Below, piece after piece: positions 45,140-52,832 of a stretch of 64,000 nucleotides of DNA. Origin of the DNA: RH-AL1 sp964247745 (GTDB taxonomy: Bacteria; Pseudomonadota; Alphaproteobacteria; Rhizobiales; Beijerinckiaceae); contig CAXTVT010000007.1 in assembly GCA_964247745.1 (NCBI GenBank), positions 8,484-72,483 of the forward strand. The letters are read 5' to 3'. The position numbers were made by a program, and so were the translations under genes. The notes below the pieces were generated by a model, which made no database searches, had not been told where the DNA came from, and saw only the letters and a program-made list of their open reading frames with translations. The first letter of the stretch is position 1. Every line of letters begins with the position of its first letter.

Positions 45140-45218
45140 GACATTGGCAGGGTTTTTTGTCGACGAACCCTGACATTGGCTCGCTTCTTTGTCGCGGTAC
45201 CCTGACTTTGGCAGGGTC
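45140..45218. repeat. Tandem terminal-repeat-like motifs, possible IS21-type end remnant
   Basis: Two 25-bp copies begin at 45156 (TTTGTCGACGAACCCTGAC, then ATTGGC) and at 45188 (TTTGTCGCGGTACCCTGAC, then TTTGGC); 21 of 25 positions agree and the starts are 32 bp apart. A third partial copy (GACATTGGCAGGG) starts at 45140. Regularly spaced terminal repeats with a CCCTGAC core are seen at ends of IS21-family elements. No transposase gene is present, so this would be a relic. The surrounding 44960-45420 holds no convincing gene. Confidence 0.45.
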
Positions 45219-45427
45219 GAATGTCGGGGCTTGGCGTCTGGCCATGCCGGCCTCCCGAGGGGCGATCGGCGTTGGACATCGATAGCTGATTAGGTTATGC
45301 TACCGGAATTAGCAACGGGTGCAGCAGGGCTCGCGTGGCGACGAGCGCGGGAGCGACGTTTCGAGGCCTTGCCGCCGCCGCGCGGGTAGCCGACAAGTCA
45401 CGGCGTTTCGATGCCAGGAGACCCGCC

Positions 45428-45763
45428 ATGTTCATCGCCATGAACCGCTTCAAGGTCCTCAAGGAGGAGGCCGAGCCGTTCGAAGCCATGTGGCTCGGGC
45501 GCGAATCCCACCTCGAGAAGAATCCCGGCTTCGTGGAATTCCACATGCTGCGCGGGCCGGAGCGCGAGGACCACGTCCTGTATTCCTCGCACACGGTCTG
45601 GTCGACGCGGGCGGCCTTCGAGGCCTGGACGACGTCGGAGCATTTCCGGGCGGCGCATCGCAACGCCGGCGGCAACCGGCGCATGACGCTCGGCCATCCC
45701 GAATTCGAGGGGTTCGAGGTGATCCAGACGCTGGAGAACCCGGCGCGCAAGGCGGCCGAATGA
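45428..45763 (+). CDS. Antibiotic biosynthesis monooxygenase / heme-degrading monooxygenase-like protein
   Basis: A 111-residue ABM-fold protein similar to IsdG/HmuQ heme-degrading enzymes. It opens with MFIAMNRFKVLKEEAEPFEA (the Asn is typical), continues with NPGFVEFHMLRGPEREDHVL, then SSHTVWSTRAAFEAW and HFRAAHRNAGG (the His is the expected heme ligand), and ends GHPEFEGFEVIQTLE. Such enzymes open heme to release iron, though some relatives are only dimeric ABM proteins. The start at 45428 is the family start. No heme transporter is nearby. Confidence 0.8.
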   Translation: MFIAMNRFKVLKEEAEPFEAMWLGRESHLEKNPGFVEFHMLRGPEREDHVLYSSHTVWSTRAAFEAWTTSEHFRAAHRNAGGNRRMTLGHPEFEGFEVIQTLENPARKAAE

Positions 45764-45822
45764 CCTGAAGCAACCGCCGCTCCCGCCGGCGATTAGATCC
45801 GTTCCAACGAGGAGCGGCGAGA

Positions 45823-47364
45823 ATGGCGGCGGAAGTGCGGGCGGTGGCAGCGGACATCCCGATGGGGATGAGCCAGGTCGAGGACGGCGACGCCAAGGTT
45901 CTTTTCATCCGCGACGCACGCGGCCTGCGGGCCTTTCAGGCCAAGTGCCCGCACTACGGGGCGCCGCTGGCCAAGGGCGAGATCTGCGGGCAGACGCTGT
46001 ACTGCCCGTGGCACAAGGCGGCCTTCGATATCGGCGACGGCGCGCTCGTACAGCCGCCGGCGCTGCGGGGACTGGACCAATATCCGATCCGCACGGAGGG
46101 CGAGCACGTGGTCGCCGTGCTGGAGCCGATGGCCAAGGTCGGCGCCAGCCCGCATGCCCACGACGCGCGCACCTTTGTCATCGTCGGCACGGGTGCTGCC
46201 GCCGTCGCTGCCGCGGTCACGCTGCGTGACGAGGGGTTCGGCGGCCGCCTTGTGATGGTCGGCCGCGAGGCGGGGCAACCCTACGATCGCCCCAAGCTGT
46301 CGAAGAACTTCCTCGCCAAGAAGACCGACGCCTCCGCGATGCTGTTGGAAAAGGATTTCTACGCCGCGGTGAAGGTCGACTTCCTCGCCAGCGCGGCCGA
46401 GACGATCGACGTCTCGACCCGCACGGTCACCCTCGCCGACGGGACCGTGCTGGTGGCGGACGCCCTGTTGATCGCCACCGGCAGCCGCGCCGTGGTGCCC
46501 CCGTTCGCCGGCGGTGACCTTGGCAACATCTTCACGCTGCGCTCCCTGGCCGATGCCGAGGCGATCAGCGCCGCCGCCGAGACGGCGAAGACGCTGGTGG
46601 TGGTCGGCGGCGGCTTCATCGGGCTCGAGGCGGCGGCCTTCCTGACCAAGCGCGGCCTCGCCGCCACCGTGGTCTCACCCGAGCCGCTGCCGCTGGCGGC
46701 GCGGATGGGCGACGACATCGCCCACGCGCTCAAGGTGCACCACGAGGGCGCCGGCATCCGCTTCGTCCAGGGGAAGGTCGCCAGGTTCGAGGGCGGCAGC
46801 CGCGTGGGCGAGGTTCGTCTCGAAAGCGGCGACGTCCTGCCGGCCGACATGGTGCTGATCGGCGCCGGCGCGGTGCCGGAGACGGAGGCGATCACCGGCA
46901 TCGCCAAGCGCGAGGACGGCGGTATCGCGGTCGGCGCGGACCTCACCTGCGCCCCCGGCGTGTGGCTCGCCGGCGACGTGGCGGCCTTTCCGGAGCCGCG
47001 TGGCGGCGGTACGGCGCGCATCGAGCACTGGCGGCTGGCGCAGCAGCACGCCATCCATGCGGCGCGCGGCATGCTGGGCCGCAGCGAGCCGTTCCACGAC
47101 GCGCCGTTCTTCTGGAGCAACCAAGGCGACAAGCGCCTCGACTACGCCGGCTACGCCTCGGACTGGGACGAGATCGTGACCCAGGGCGAGCCGGCCAAGC
47201 TGGATTTCATCAGCTATTTCATCAAGGACGGCAAAGCGCTCGCCGCCTGCGCCATCGGGCAGAATCCGCAGATGATCGCGTTCCTGCACCTTTTGGACCA
47301 GGGGCGGGTGCCGGACGCCGGCCAGTTGGCCGGGGCCGATCTCACGCGGATCGCAGCCGAATAG
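45823..47364 (+). CDS. Rieske-FAD-dependent oxidoreductase (AIF-like)
   Basis: A 513-residue fusion of an N-terminal Rieske domain and a pyridine-nucleotide disulfide reductase-type flavoprotein. The Rieske ligands are in FQAKCPHYGAPLAKG and LYCPWHKAAFDIG. The FAD dinucleotide fold starts at FVIVGTGAAAVAAAVTLRDE (near residue 118), the NAD fold at TLVVVGGGFIGLEAAAFLTK, and the second FAD motif is GVWLAGDVAAFP. Relatives include the AIF-like proteins and ferredoxin reductases of oxygenases. The start follows a GAGGAG site. The electron acceptor is unknown; the neighbouring heme-monooxygenase-like gene, 59 bp upstream, could be a user. Confidence 0.92.
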   Translation: MAAEVRAVAADIPMGMSQVEDGDAKVLFIRDARGLRAFQAKCPHYGAPLAKGEICGQTLYCPWHKAAFDIGDGALVQPPALRGLDQYPIRTEGEHVVAVLEPMAKVGASPHAHDARTFVIVGTGAAAVAAAVTLRDEGFGGRLVMVGREAGQPYDRPKLSKNFLAKKTDASAMLLEKDFYAAVKVDFLASAAETIDVSTRTVTLADGTVLVADALLIATGSRAVVPPFAGGDLGNIFTLRSLADAEAISAAAETAKTLVVVGGGFIGLEAAAFLTKRGLAATVVSPEPLPLAARMGDDIAHALKVHHEGAGIRFVQGKVARFEGGSRVGEVRLESGDVLPADMVLIGAGAVPETEAITGIAKREDGGIAVGADLTCAPGVWLAGDVAAFPEPRGGGTARIEHWRLAQQHAIHAARGMLGRSEPFHDAPFFWSNQGDKRLDYAGYASDWDEIVTQGEPAKLDFISYFIKDGKALAACAIGQNPQMIAFLHLLDQGRVPDAGQLAGADLTRIAAE

Positions 47365-47374
47365 CTCACGCCGG

Positions 47375-47410
47375 CGACAGCTGGCCGATCCCACGATGGG
47401 CCAACTGTCG
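47375..47410. terminator. Hairpin between convergent genes
   Basis: CGACAGCTGGCC (47375-47386) pairs with GGCCAACTGTCG (47399-47410) apart from one position. It lies between the convergent stops of the Rieske-FAD gene (47364) and rplI (47424) and probably ends both transcripts, although there is no T tract. Confidence 0.45.
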
Positions 47411-47423
47411 TACGCGACGTTGG

Positions 47424-47990
47424 TCAGCGGGCGAGATCGCCCTCGAACCCGGCGAGTGCGGCGCCGACCTCGAGGCCGAGGTCGTCCATGTTGTCGCGCT
47501 CGACGACGTTGACGTCCTCGCCGCGCGCTTGGCGTTCGGCTTCTTCGGCGGACCGCGCCACGTTGATCTTGACGTGCACCTCGACCTCGGGGTGCAGCTG
47601 GATCGGGAGCGTGTGGACGCCGAGCGTCTTGATCGGCTGCGTCAGCACGACCTGGTTGCGGCCGACCTTGGTGCCTCCGGTCGTCACCGCGTCGGCGATG
47701 TCGCGGGTCGACACCGAGCCGTACAGGTAGCCGGTCTCGCCGGCCTGGCGGATGATCACGAAGCTCTCGCCGTCCAGCCGTTCGCTAACCTGCTCGGCCG
47801 CGCCGCGAGCCTCGGCGTTGCGACTCTCGAGATCGGCCTTCTGGCCCTCGAAGCGCTTCTTGTTGGCTTCGGTGGCGCGGAGCGCCTTGCCGCCGGGCAG
47901 CAGGCAATTGCGGGCGTAGCCGTCCTTGACGCGGACGGTCTCGCCCATGTGGCCGAGCTTGGCCACGCGTTCGAGCAGGATCACTTCCAT
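47424..47990 (-). CDS. rplI: 50S ribosomal protein L9
   Basis: A 188-residue ribosomal protein bL9. The N-terminal rRNA-binding domain is standard (MEVILLERVAKLGHMGETVR, then VKDGYARNCLLPGGKALRAT). The connecting helix (NKKRFEGQKADLE) leads to a C-terminal domain with GYLYGSVSTRDIADAV. The C-terminus has an acidic extension (RQARGEDVNVVERDNMDD), common in alphaproteobacteria. The ATG at 47990 has GGAAA upstream and overlaps the end of the DUF2232 gene by 10 bp. It is the last gene of the rpsF-rpsR-DUF2232-rplI series. Confidence 0.97.
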   Translation of the reverse strand: MEVILLERVAKLGHMGETVRVKDGYARNCLLPGGKALRATEANKKRFEGQKADLESRNAEARGAAEQVSERLDGESFVIIRQAGETGYLYGSVSTRDIADAVTTGGTKVGRNQVVLTQPIKTLGVHTLPIQLHPEVEVHVKINVARSAEEAERQARGEDVNVVERDNMDDLGLEVGAALAGFEGDLAR

Positions 47991-49042
47991 GGCGATTTCC
48001 TTTCTGGTTGCTTTTTGACGATCGGCGCCTGCCGATCGCGGAAGGAGAAGGCGGTGTCGAGAAGACCCAATAGGGCCCAGAACACCAGCGGCACGAGACC
48101 GTAGGTGAAGACCAACGCCGGCAGTCGCCAGCTCTGGCCCCGGGTCAGGGCGTGGACGATGGCGAGGCCCTGCAGCGAGAAAGCCGCGACGAAGGCGGCG
48201 CTGACGACGTGGCTGGCGAGGCCGATGAGGCCGGTCGTGAAGCTCAGGCCGAGCGATACGGCGAGCACCAGCGCGGCGAAGCGCGGCAGACGCAGATTGC
48301 GCGGGATGTCCGGCCATTCCGTCCCGAACACGCCCGAGGTGCGCGCGATCCGCGCGGCCAGCCACAGGTTGGCGAGGTAGAACACGACCGCGAAGGCCGC
48401 CATCAGCCACGGCACCAACGCCGAGAACCAGAGCGCGGAGCGATGCAGGTCTTCGGCACTGAGCGCCGATTGGCCCTTGTCCGCCGCCGCCTTGAGGATC
48501 GTCTCGTAGTTCTCGACCAGTGCCGCATTCAGCTTCGTCAGCCCGCCATGGGCGACGATCTCGATGGCGAACAGGATTCCGACGGCGGCGATGGCGAACA
48601 GGGTGGCGGCGACGACGACCCGCGACAATTTCGTTTCGTCCGGACGCATCCGGGGCGGCACGGCGCCCGCGCGCGGCGGCCGGGCCGGGATGCGGGCGAG
48701 GAAGGTCAGGAGCCACGCCGGGATGCCGAGCCCGACCAGGAAGGCGAGGCTGTCGGACAGGGCCGCGGCGCTGCTCGGACTGGTCGCGACGACGAGGTGG
48801 CCGAGCTTCATGTCGAAGATCGCGACGAAAACCGTGCCGACCAACACCGCCAGTGCGCCGGCCGAGGGCCCGAACGCGAGCGCCGCGATCATGATCGGAA
48901 GAGGCGAGACGAAGCCGAGCGCGAGCGTCACCGGCGGATGCTGCATCGTCAGCATCGACAGTAGCACGGCGGCGACGCCGGCGGCCGCACCGGCGGCAAG
49001 CCCCGTCCCCGACAGGCTGACGTTTGGCAATCTGAGCTTCAA
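47981..49042 (-). CDS. DUF2232 domain-containing membrane protein
   Basis: A 353-residue multi-pass membrane protein with about eight helices, for example LALGFVSPLPIMIAALAFGP and ALVLAVSLGLSFTTGLIGLA. DUF2232 (YybS-type) proteins are commonly encoded between rpsR and rplI; their role is unknown. The N-terminal residues PNVSLSGTGLAAGAAAGVAA lead into the first helix. The C-terminus is basic and overlaps the rplI start. A GC-rich hairpin (49103-49125) separates it from rpsR and could reduce its expression relative to the ribosomal genes. Confidence 0.88.
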   Translation of the reverse strand: MKLRLPNVSLSGTGLAAGAAAGVAAVLLSMLTMQHPPVTLALGFVSPLPIMIAALAFGPSAGALAVLVGTVFVAIFDMKLGHLVVATSPSSAAALSDSLAFLVGLGIPAWLLTFLARIPARPPRAGAVPPRMRPDETKLSRVVVAATLFAIAAVGILFAIEIVAHGGLTKLNAALVENYETILKAAADKGQSALSAEDLHRSALWFSALVPWLMAAFAVVFYLANLWLAARIARTSGVFGTEWPDIPRNLRLPRFAALVLAVSLGLSFTTGLIGLASHVVSAAFVAAFSLQGLAIVHALTRGQSWRLPALVFTYGLVPLVFWALLGLLDTAFSFRDRQAPIVKKQPERKSPWK

Positions 49043-49102
49043 GGTCGCTGTCCCGCGCGGAAGGCGGTTAGGGGCACGCGCTGGCGTGCCTCAACTGAAA
49101 GG

Positions 49103-49125
49103 CGCCGGCCCGAGCAGGGCCGGCG
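49103..49125 (-). terminator. Attenuator-like hairpin after rpsR
   Basis: CGCCGGCCC (49103-49111) and GGGCCGGCG (49117-49125) form a perfect 9-bp stem with a 5-base loop, 15 bp past the rpsR stop. On the minus strand it is followed by CCTTTC, a weak T tract. It may partly terminate between rpsR and the DUF2232-rplI genes. Confidence 0.55.
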
Positions 49126-49139
49126 ATCGAGGGCGGAAT

Positions 49140-49388
49140 TTAGCGGATCACGTAGGGCAACAGGCCGAGGAAGCGCGCGCGCTTGATCGCGTTCGCGAGT
49201 TCGCGCTGCTTCTTGGCCGACACGGCGGTGATGCGCGAGGGCACGATCTTGCCGCGCTCGGACACGTAACGCGACAGCAGCCGCGTGTCCTTGTAATCGA
49301 TCTTCGGCGCGCTCGGGCCCGAGAACGGGCAGGTCTTGCGGCGACGGAAGAAGGGACGACGTGCGCCGCCCGTGGTGGTGACGGCCAT
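49140..49388 (-). CDS. rpsR: 30S ribosomal protein S18
   Basis: An 82-residue bS18. The family body FFRRRKTCPFSGPSAPKIDY, DTRLLSRYVSERGKIVPSRI and AVSAKKQRELANAIKRARFL is complete, ending LGLLPYVIR. The start at 49388 is standard; the longer open frame to 49472 overlaps rpsF. It follows rpsF with one base between the genes and binds next to S6 on the 30S platform. Confidence 0.97.
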   Translation of the reverse strand: MAVTTTGGARRPFFRRRKTCPFSGPSAPKIDYKDTRLLSRYVSERGKIVPSRITAVSAKKQRELANAIKRARFLGLLPYVIR

Positions 49389-49389
49389 C

Positions 49390-49818
49390 TCAATAGGCTC
49401 CTTCGCTGGGGGCGCCACCCGGCGCGTCCTCGCGCGGACGGCGCGGCGGGCGATCGCCGCGCGGGCCGCCACGGCGGTCGCCGCGATCGTCGTCCTCGCG
49501 CTTGCGCATCATCGCCGAGGGACCTTCCTCATGCTCTTCGACGCGCACGGTGATGAAACGCAGGACGTCCTCAGAGAGGCCCATCTGTCGCTCCATCTCG
49601 GCGACGGCGGCGTGCGGCGCGTCGATGTTGACGAGCGTGAAATGCGCCTTGCGGTTCTTCTTGATGCGGAACGCGAGCGACTTCACACCCCAATATTCGA
49701 CCTTGGCGAACGTGCCGCCGAGGCCTTCCACCACCTGCTTGAAGGTGTCCGTCATCGTCTCGACCTGTTGGGCGGAGACATCCTGACGTGCCATGTAGAC
49801 GTGCTCGTAGAGAGCCAT
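49390..49818 (-). CDS. rpsF: 30S ribosomal protein S6
   Basis: A 142-residue bS6. It opens MALYEHVYMARQDVSAQQVE and has the core KVEYWGVKSLAFRIKKNRKA followed by HFTLVNIDAPHAAVAEMERQ. The last 35 residues are a charged Arg/Asp/Gly/Pro tail, typical of alphaproteobacterial S6. The start at 49818 has an AAAGG-type site upstream. It is the first gene of the operon with rpsR, DUF2232 and rplI. The promoter is probably within 49820-50130, where no gene is seen. Confidence 0.97.
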   Translation of the reverse strand: MALYEHVYMARQDVSAQQVETMTDTFKQVVEGLGGTFAKVEYWGVKSLAFRIKKNRKAHFTLVNIDAPHAAVAEMERQMGLSEDVLRFITVRVEEHEEGPSAMMRKREDDDRGDRRGGPRGDRPPRRPREDAPGGAPSEGAY

Positions 49819-50130
49819 CGTGAGCCTTTCTCTTTGACCGGTTCCGGCGCGAAGCCCTTCGAGCCCCGGAAAGGCCCGACGTGTTTCACGAAGGCGAGGA
49901 CACGGGACGACGGAGAGCCCGTACGCGTCATACGCGACAGGCGACCTGCCCGATGACACCGAGCCGTCCGTTCAGCCCCCGGCCGAAACGATGCGCGCCT
50001 TATAAGGATTTTCACCGGCCACGCAACAGCCGTGCGCCTGCCGGCGTGCGCGGCATCGTGAGCGCCTTGCCAGTCTCTCGCCCCGTGACTATACCGCTGC
50101 CAGGTCAGCGGCGCCCTGGCGCCCGCCTCC

Positions 50131-50206
50131 GCGCCCATCGTCTAGCGGTCTAGGACGTCGCCCTTTCACGGCGGAGACACGGGTTCGATTCCCGTTGGGC
50201 GTGCCA
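50131..50206 (+). tRNA. tRNA-Glu (TTC), integration site of the mobile element
   Basis: A 76-base cloverleaf. The acceptor is GCGCCCA with TGGGCGT (first pair G-U), the anticodon loop CTTTCAC gives TTC, the T loop is TTCGATT, and CCA is encoded. The last 44 bases (50163-50206) recur exactly at 63946-63989, so the mobile element restored the tRNA 3' end on integration and the gene stays intact. Confidence 0.96.
50163..50206 (+). repeat. attL core (44-bp direct repeat)
   Basis: The 44-bp sequence beginning CTTTCACGGCGGAGACACGG and ending GGGCGTGCCA, inside the tRNA-Glu 3' half. It is identical to 63946-63989. The base just before each copy differs (C on the left, T on the right), which fixes the repeat's left edge. 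Confidence 0.93.
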
Positions 50207-50218
50207 GCAATTACAACG
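50207..50218 (+). repeat. Arm-site-like repeat, left copy
   Basis: GCAATTACAACG directly after attL; with the preceding CA it extends to 14 bp. It is repeated in the same orientation at 63889-63900, near attR. AATAAGCGT (50270-50278) is likewise repeated at 63823-63831. These are plausible integrase or excisionase arm sites. The remaining 50219-50647 holds no convincing gene. Confidence 0.5.
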
Positions 50219-50647
50219 AGCTAGCCGCCTGCCGCGCCGCTTTGGTGGCTTGCCGTCTAACATTTGGCGAATAAGCGTGGTGGGGTCCGGCGAGGGTGCT
50301 ACCCGGCGCGTCGCTTTGCCTGCGGCATCGATCCAGCCGAAGTGCGCTCAGGTCATGACGCCGCGCGAGCCTCAGAAAGGCTCGCCAGCGACCGGCAAGC
50401 CTCCCGCTACAACCCCCCTAGCGCCGTCGTCATATCGCCGTCAGCGACCGCCGCTGAGTAAGCGCGCCTATCCGGCATGGCCATGCTCGCCCTACGCGAC
50501 CAGACCCCGTCCTGCCTCGCCGTCTCGATGCGGCAGCCTCGCCCGCACGACAGTGTCGGGCAACGCGATCGGCAGGGCGAGGTCATGACCCTTGCGCCTC
50601 CGCCGGCCAGGGCCACCGCCCGGCGGCACACCCACATGCCCCCGCCC

Positions 50648-50997
50648 TCAGGGGTCGCCGTTGACGTAGAGCGGCACGGCCAGCCGGTCAGCGTGTAGAT
50701 CGCCACCGGCATCATGATGCCGATCAGCACCGGCACGGCCTTGGCCCAGCCGGTGAAGTGCTCGGCGAAGGCGAGGGCGTTCAGGAGTGCCGACACCGCC
50801 ATGGCGACGGCCGTGAACGGCCCGGCCCAGCGCACGACCTGGCGGCGCGTCCTGTCGGTGGCGGCAAGCACCACGGCTAGCTCGGCGACGATGTAGGCGG
50901 CTTCGATCCCGACGGCCATGGCCCAGTCCTGCCAGGCGTCGACCTCAGTCATCAGCACCATGCCGCGGGCGATGTGCAACAGGCTGCCGGACTGCAT
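50648..50997 (-). pseudogene. Four-helix membrane protein remnant (DUF2637-like)
   Basis: From the ATG at 50997 the minus strand encodes about 115 residues with four hydrophobic segments: LLHIARGMVLM, AAYIVAELAVVLAAT, AVAMAVSALLNALAFAEHF and AVPVLIGIMMPVAIYTLTG. The pattern resembles small DUF2637-type membrane proteins of phages and islands. Near 50680 the frame slips: after YTLTG the natural ending LAVPLYVNGDP and stop (50650-50648) is only reached in another frame, as if one C were missing. The original frame otherwise runs on as arginine-rich read-through to 50407. The gene is probably inactive, or a base was lost in assembly. Confidence 0.45.
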
Positions 50998-51014
50998 CAC
51001 AGCGCCGATCGCGC

Positions 51015-51272
51015 TCAGTCCCGTGTCCTGCGCCGGCCACCCTGCTGCGAATTGCCGACCTTGGCGGCAACGCCACGACGCGCGCTGCCCGAGCCGACAC
51101 GGCGGCCCGTCATGATCCCGCCCGCCCGCCCGCCCTGGCCGTCGGCCGGCCCTGCGCCGCGCCGTCCTGCGCCGAACGGGGATGCCGACCCGTTCAATGC
51201 GACGCGAAAGAATCCTTTGGCCGGACCGAAGTGGCCGGGGGGGAACGCTGCGCGCATGGGGTGGTACTTCAT
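51015..51272 (-). CDS. Small Gly/Arg-rich ORF, uncertain
   Basis: An 85-residue ORF, MKYHPMRAAFPPGHFGPAKG followed by a glycine- and arginine-rich basic part. It ends 17 bp before the membrane-protein remnant and has fair codon use, so it may have been co-transcribed with it. No domain is known and no clear ribosome site is seen. The rest of 50998-51425 shows nothing coding. Confidence 0.3.
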   Translation of the reverse strand: MKYHPMRAAFPPGHFGPAKGFFRVALNGSASPFGAGRRGAGPADGQGGRAGGIMTGRRVGSGSARRGVAAKVGNSQQGGRRRTRD

Positions 51273-51425
51273 GGTCGCGCAACCGATGTCGCCAGAATTT
51301 TTGGGAGTGCGCGCGAGGGCTCCATCACTAACTTAGTTCGCCGGCGCGGCCGGAGAGACTAGTGTCGGATTAGTTTCACCAGGGCTGCGGCTTGCTCGTG
51401 CCGGCGGCTCGACGTGAGGTTCTGA

Positions 51426-52142
51426 ATGACGCAGCTCCCCGCTCCCAACGAACATGGCGCTGCTGTCGCGCGCTTAGCGGTGCCGACCTTCCTGGCAGCG
51501 GCCAGCGCCACGCTCCCTTCTCTCGCACCCGTGATCGCCCTCGCGACGCCCCTCGCCGTGAGCGTCACGGAATTCGCCATCGCGCGCCCGACCCGCCTCC
51601 TGATGGATGCGCTCCGCCGCGGCGAGCTGGTAGACCTGTCGGAGCAGCAAGCGGCGGCGCTTATGCCCATGGCATACCGCTTCTTTCTCGCGGCGCGCCA
51701 AGGCGAGTATGAGCACAACCTCAAGCTTCTAGCGGCCTTCCTGACCGAGGAGCTGAAGTCCGATGCGTGCGAGCCGGGAAGCTTCCTCGACATGGCTAAG
51801 CGACTCGAAGGCTTGACCACATCATCGCTCAGAGCAGTTGCGCTGATCGGCGAGTGGTATGAGCGGCCGGACACGGGCGTGCCGAGGCGCGAGGGCAAAG
51901 CTGTGACAGGCCCCCTTCTCAGCAACGCAGCGGAATTTACAGCACCTATGTCGCTCGACACTGCCACGGACGCCATCGCCGATCTCTCCGGGCGCGGCCT
52001 TTTGTTCGACCAGGGCGTGGGATTTGGCGGCGGGGGATTCTATGCACCGACGGGACCGTTCCGTGCCTTGATCGCTCGCGCCCTCGACATCGCCAAGGCG
52101 GAGGCGTCTTGCCAACCACCGACGGATGACGACGCGAGCTGA
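51426..52142 (+). CDS. Hypothetical protein of the cargo region
   Basis: A 238-residue protein that I do not recognise. A hydrophobic N-terminal stretch (FLAAASATLPSLAPVIALAT, about 21-40) could be a membrane helix. The middle is helical and acidic (LSEQQAAALMPMAYRFFLAA, EHNLKLLAAFLTEELKSDA). A glycine patch (FDQGVGFGGGGFYAPTGPF) sits near residue 200. GAGG lies seven bases before the ATG. GC content matches the host better than the AT-rich genes to its right. It is convergent with the umuC 3' remnant. Confidence 0.6.
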   Translation: MTQLPAPNEHGAAVARLAVPTFLAAASATLPSLAPVIALATPLAVSVTEFAIARPTRLLMDALRRGELVDLSEQQAAALMPMAYRFFLAARQGEYEHNLKLLAAFLTEELKSDACEPGSFLDMAKRLEGLTTSSLRAVALIGEWYERPDTGVPRREGKAVTGPLLSNAAEFTAPMSLDTATDAIADLSGRGLLFDQGVGFGGGGFYAPTGPFRALIARALDIAKAEASCQPPTDDDAS

Positions 52143-52187
52143 CGCTATGGCAGCTCAAGCGCACCAGAGACCGTCGCCCCATCGCCC

Positions 52188-52783
52188 TTATGCCGCGATC
52201 ACCAGCAGTTCATCGAGCCTGGTAGTGTAGCGCGGCGACCGCAGCTCGAACTTTGTGGCCCAGCCCTCGCGGCTCGCCTGCTGCCCGGCAGCGGCGACCA
52301 CCACCGCGCCGCGGCCGTAGCGGCAGTTGCAGCTGTCGAGGGTCGCCATCAGCGCCGCCGCCTTCGCCCGGTCGGCCTGGCTCGCTGCGAGGGGTACGAG
52401 ATCGACCGTCACCACTGCGGCCTTGCTGTAGCGGTAGCCGTCCCGCCACACCCCGGCCGTCGCCGTCGCCACCAGCGCCAGCGTGTCGCTGGTCACCTCG
52501 GGCAGCGTGACCGTGATCGCCGCGGAGCGTTGCGGAGCGCCAACGTCATGCTCCAACGTGTGGAAGAACACGCCAACGTGGTCGGTGCCCAGCCTCTCGC
52601 GGCACAGCTTCTCGCTGAGGCGCGACGCATGGGTGGCGACCGCCTGCTCGACGGTGGCGCGCTCGGTGACGCGGCCGGAGAGGCAGCGCGTCACTGCACA
52701 GGCCTGGGGCGTCGCCGGCACGCTCTCCAGCGCAAGCAAGCGTGGCCGCGCAACTCATGGATGATGCGCTCGCCCACTGTCAT
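52188..52783 (-). pseudogene. umuC: umuC 3' remnant (DNA polymerase V catalytic subunit, C-terminal part)
   Basis: The C-terminal part of a Y-family polymerase. It reads VGERIIHELRGHACL, then (after an apparent one-base loss near 52740, TTGCG for TTGGCG) ALESVPATPQACAVTRCLSG, and ends with the DUF4113 tail ALMATLDSCNCRYGRGAVVV, KFELRSPRYTTRLDELLVIA. The palm and finger domains are missing: the next umuC sequence upstream is a 17-codon start at 54058-53990. The AT-rich HNH gene lies between. It cannot make a working polymerase. Confidence 0.8.
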
Positions 52784-52832
52784 CGGTCTAGCGAATTGAT
52801 GCGGAGGCGTTCGCTGCGGTGTAAAAGAGGAA

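Noticed and set aside
45140..45218. A CRISPR array suggested by regularly spaced repeats.
   Set aside because: Only two full copies differ at several bases, the intervening sequence is only 7 bp, and no cas genes are present.
50207..50647. A gene immediately inside attL.
   Set aside because: Short ORFs on both strands lack domains and ribosome sites; the arginine-rich minus frame is read-through of the broken membrane gene.
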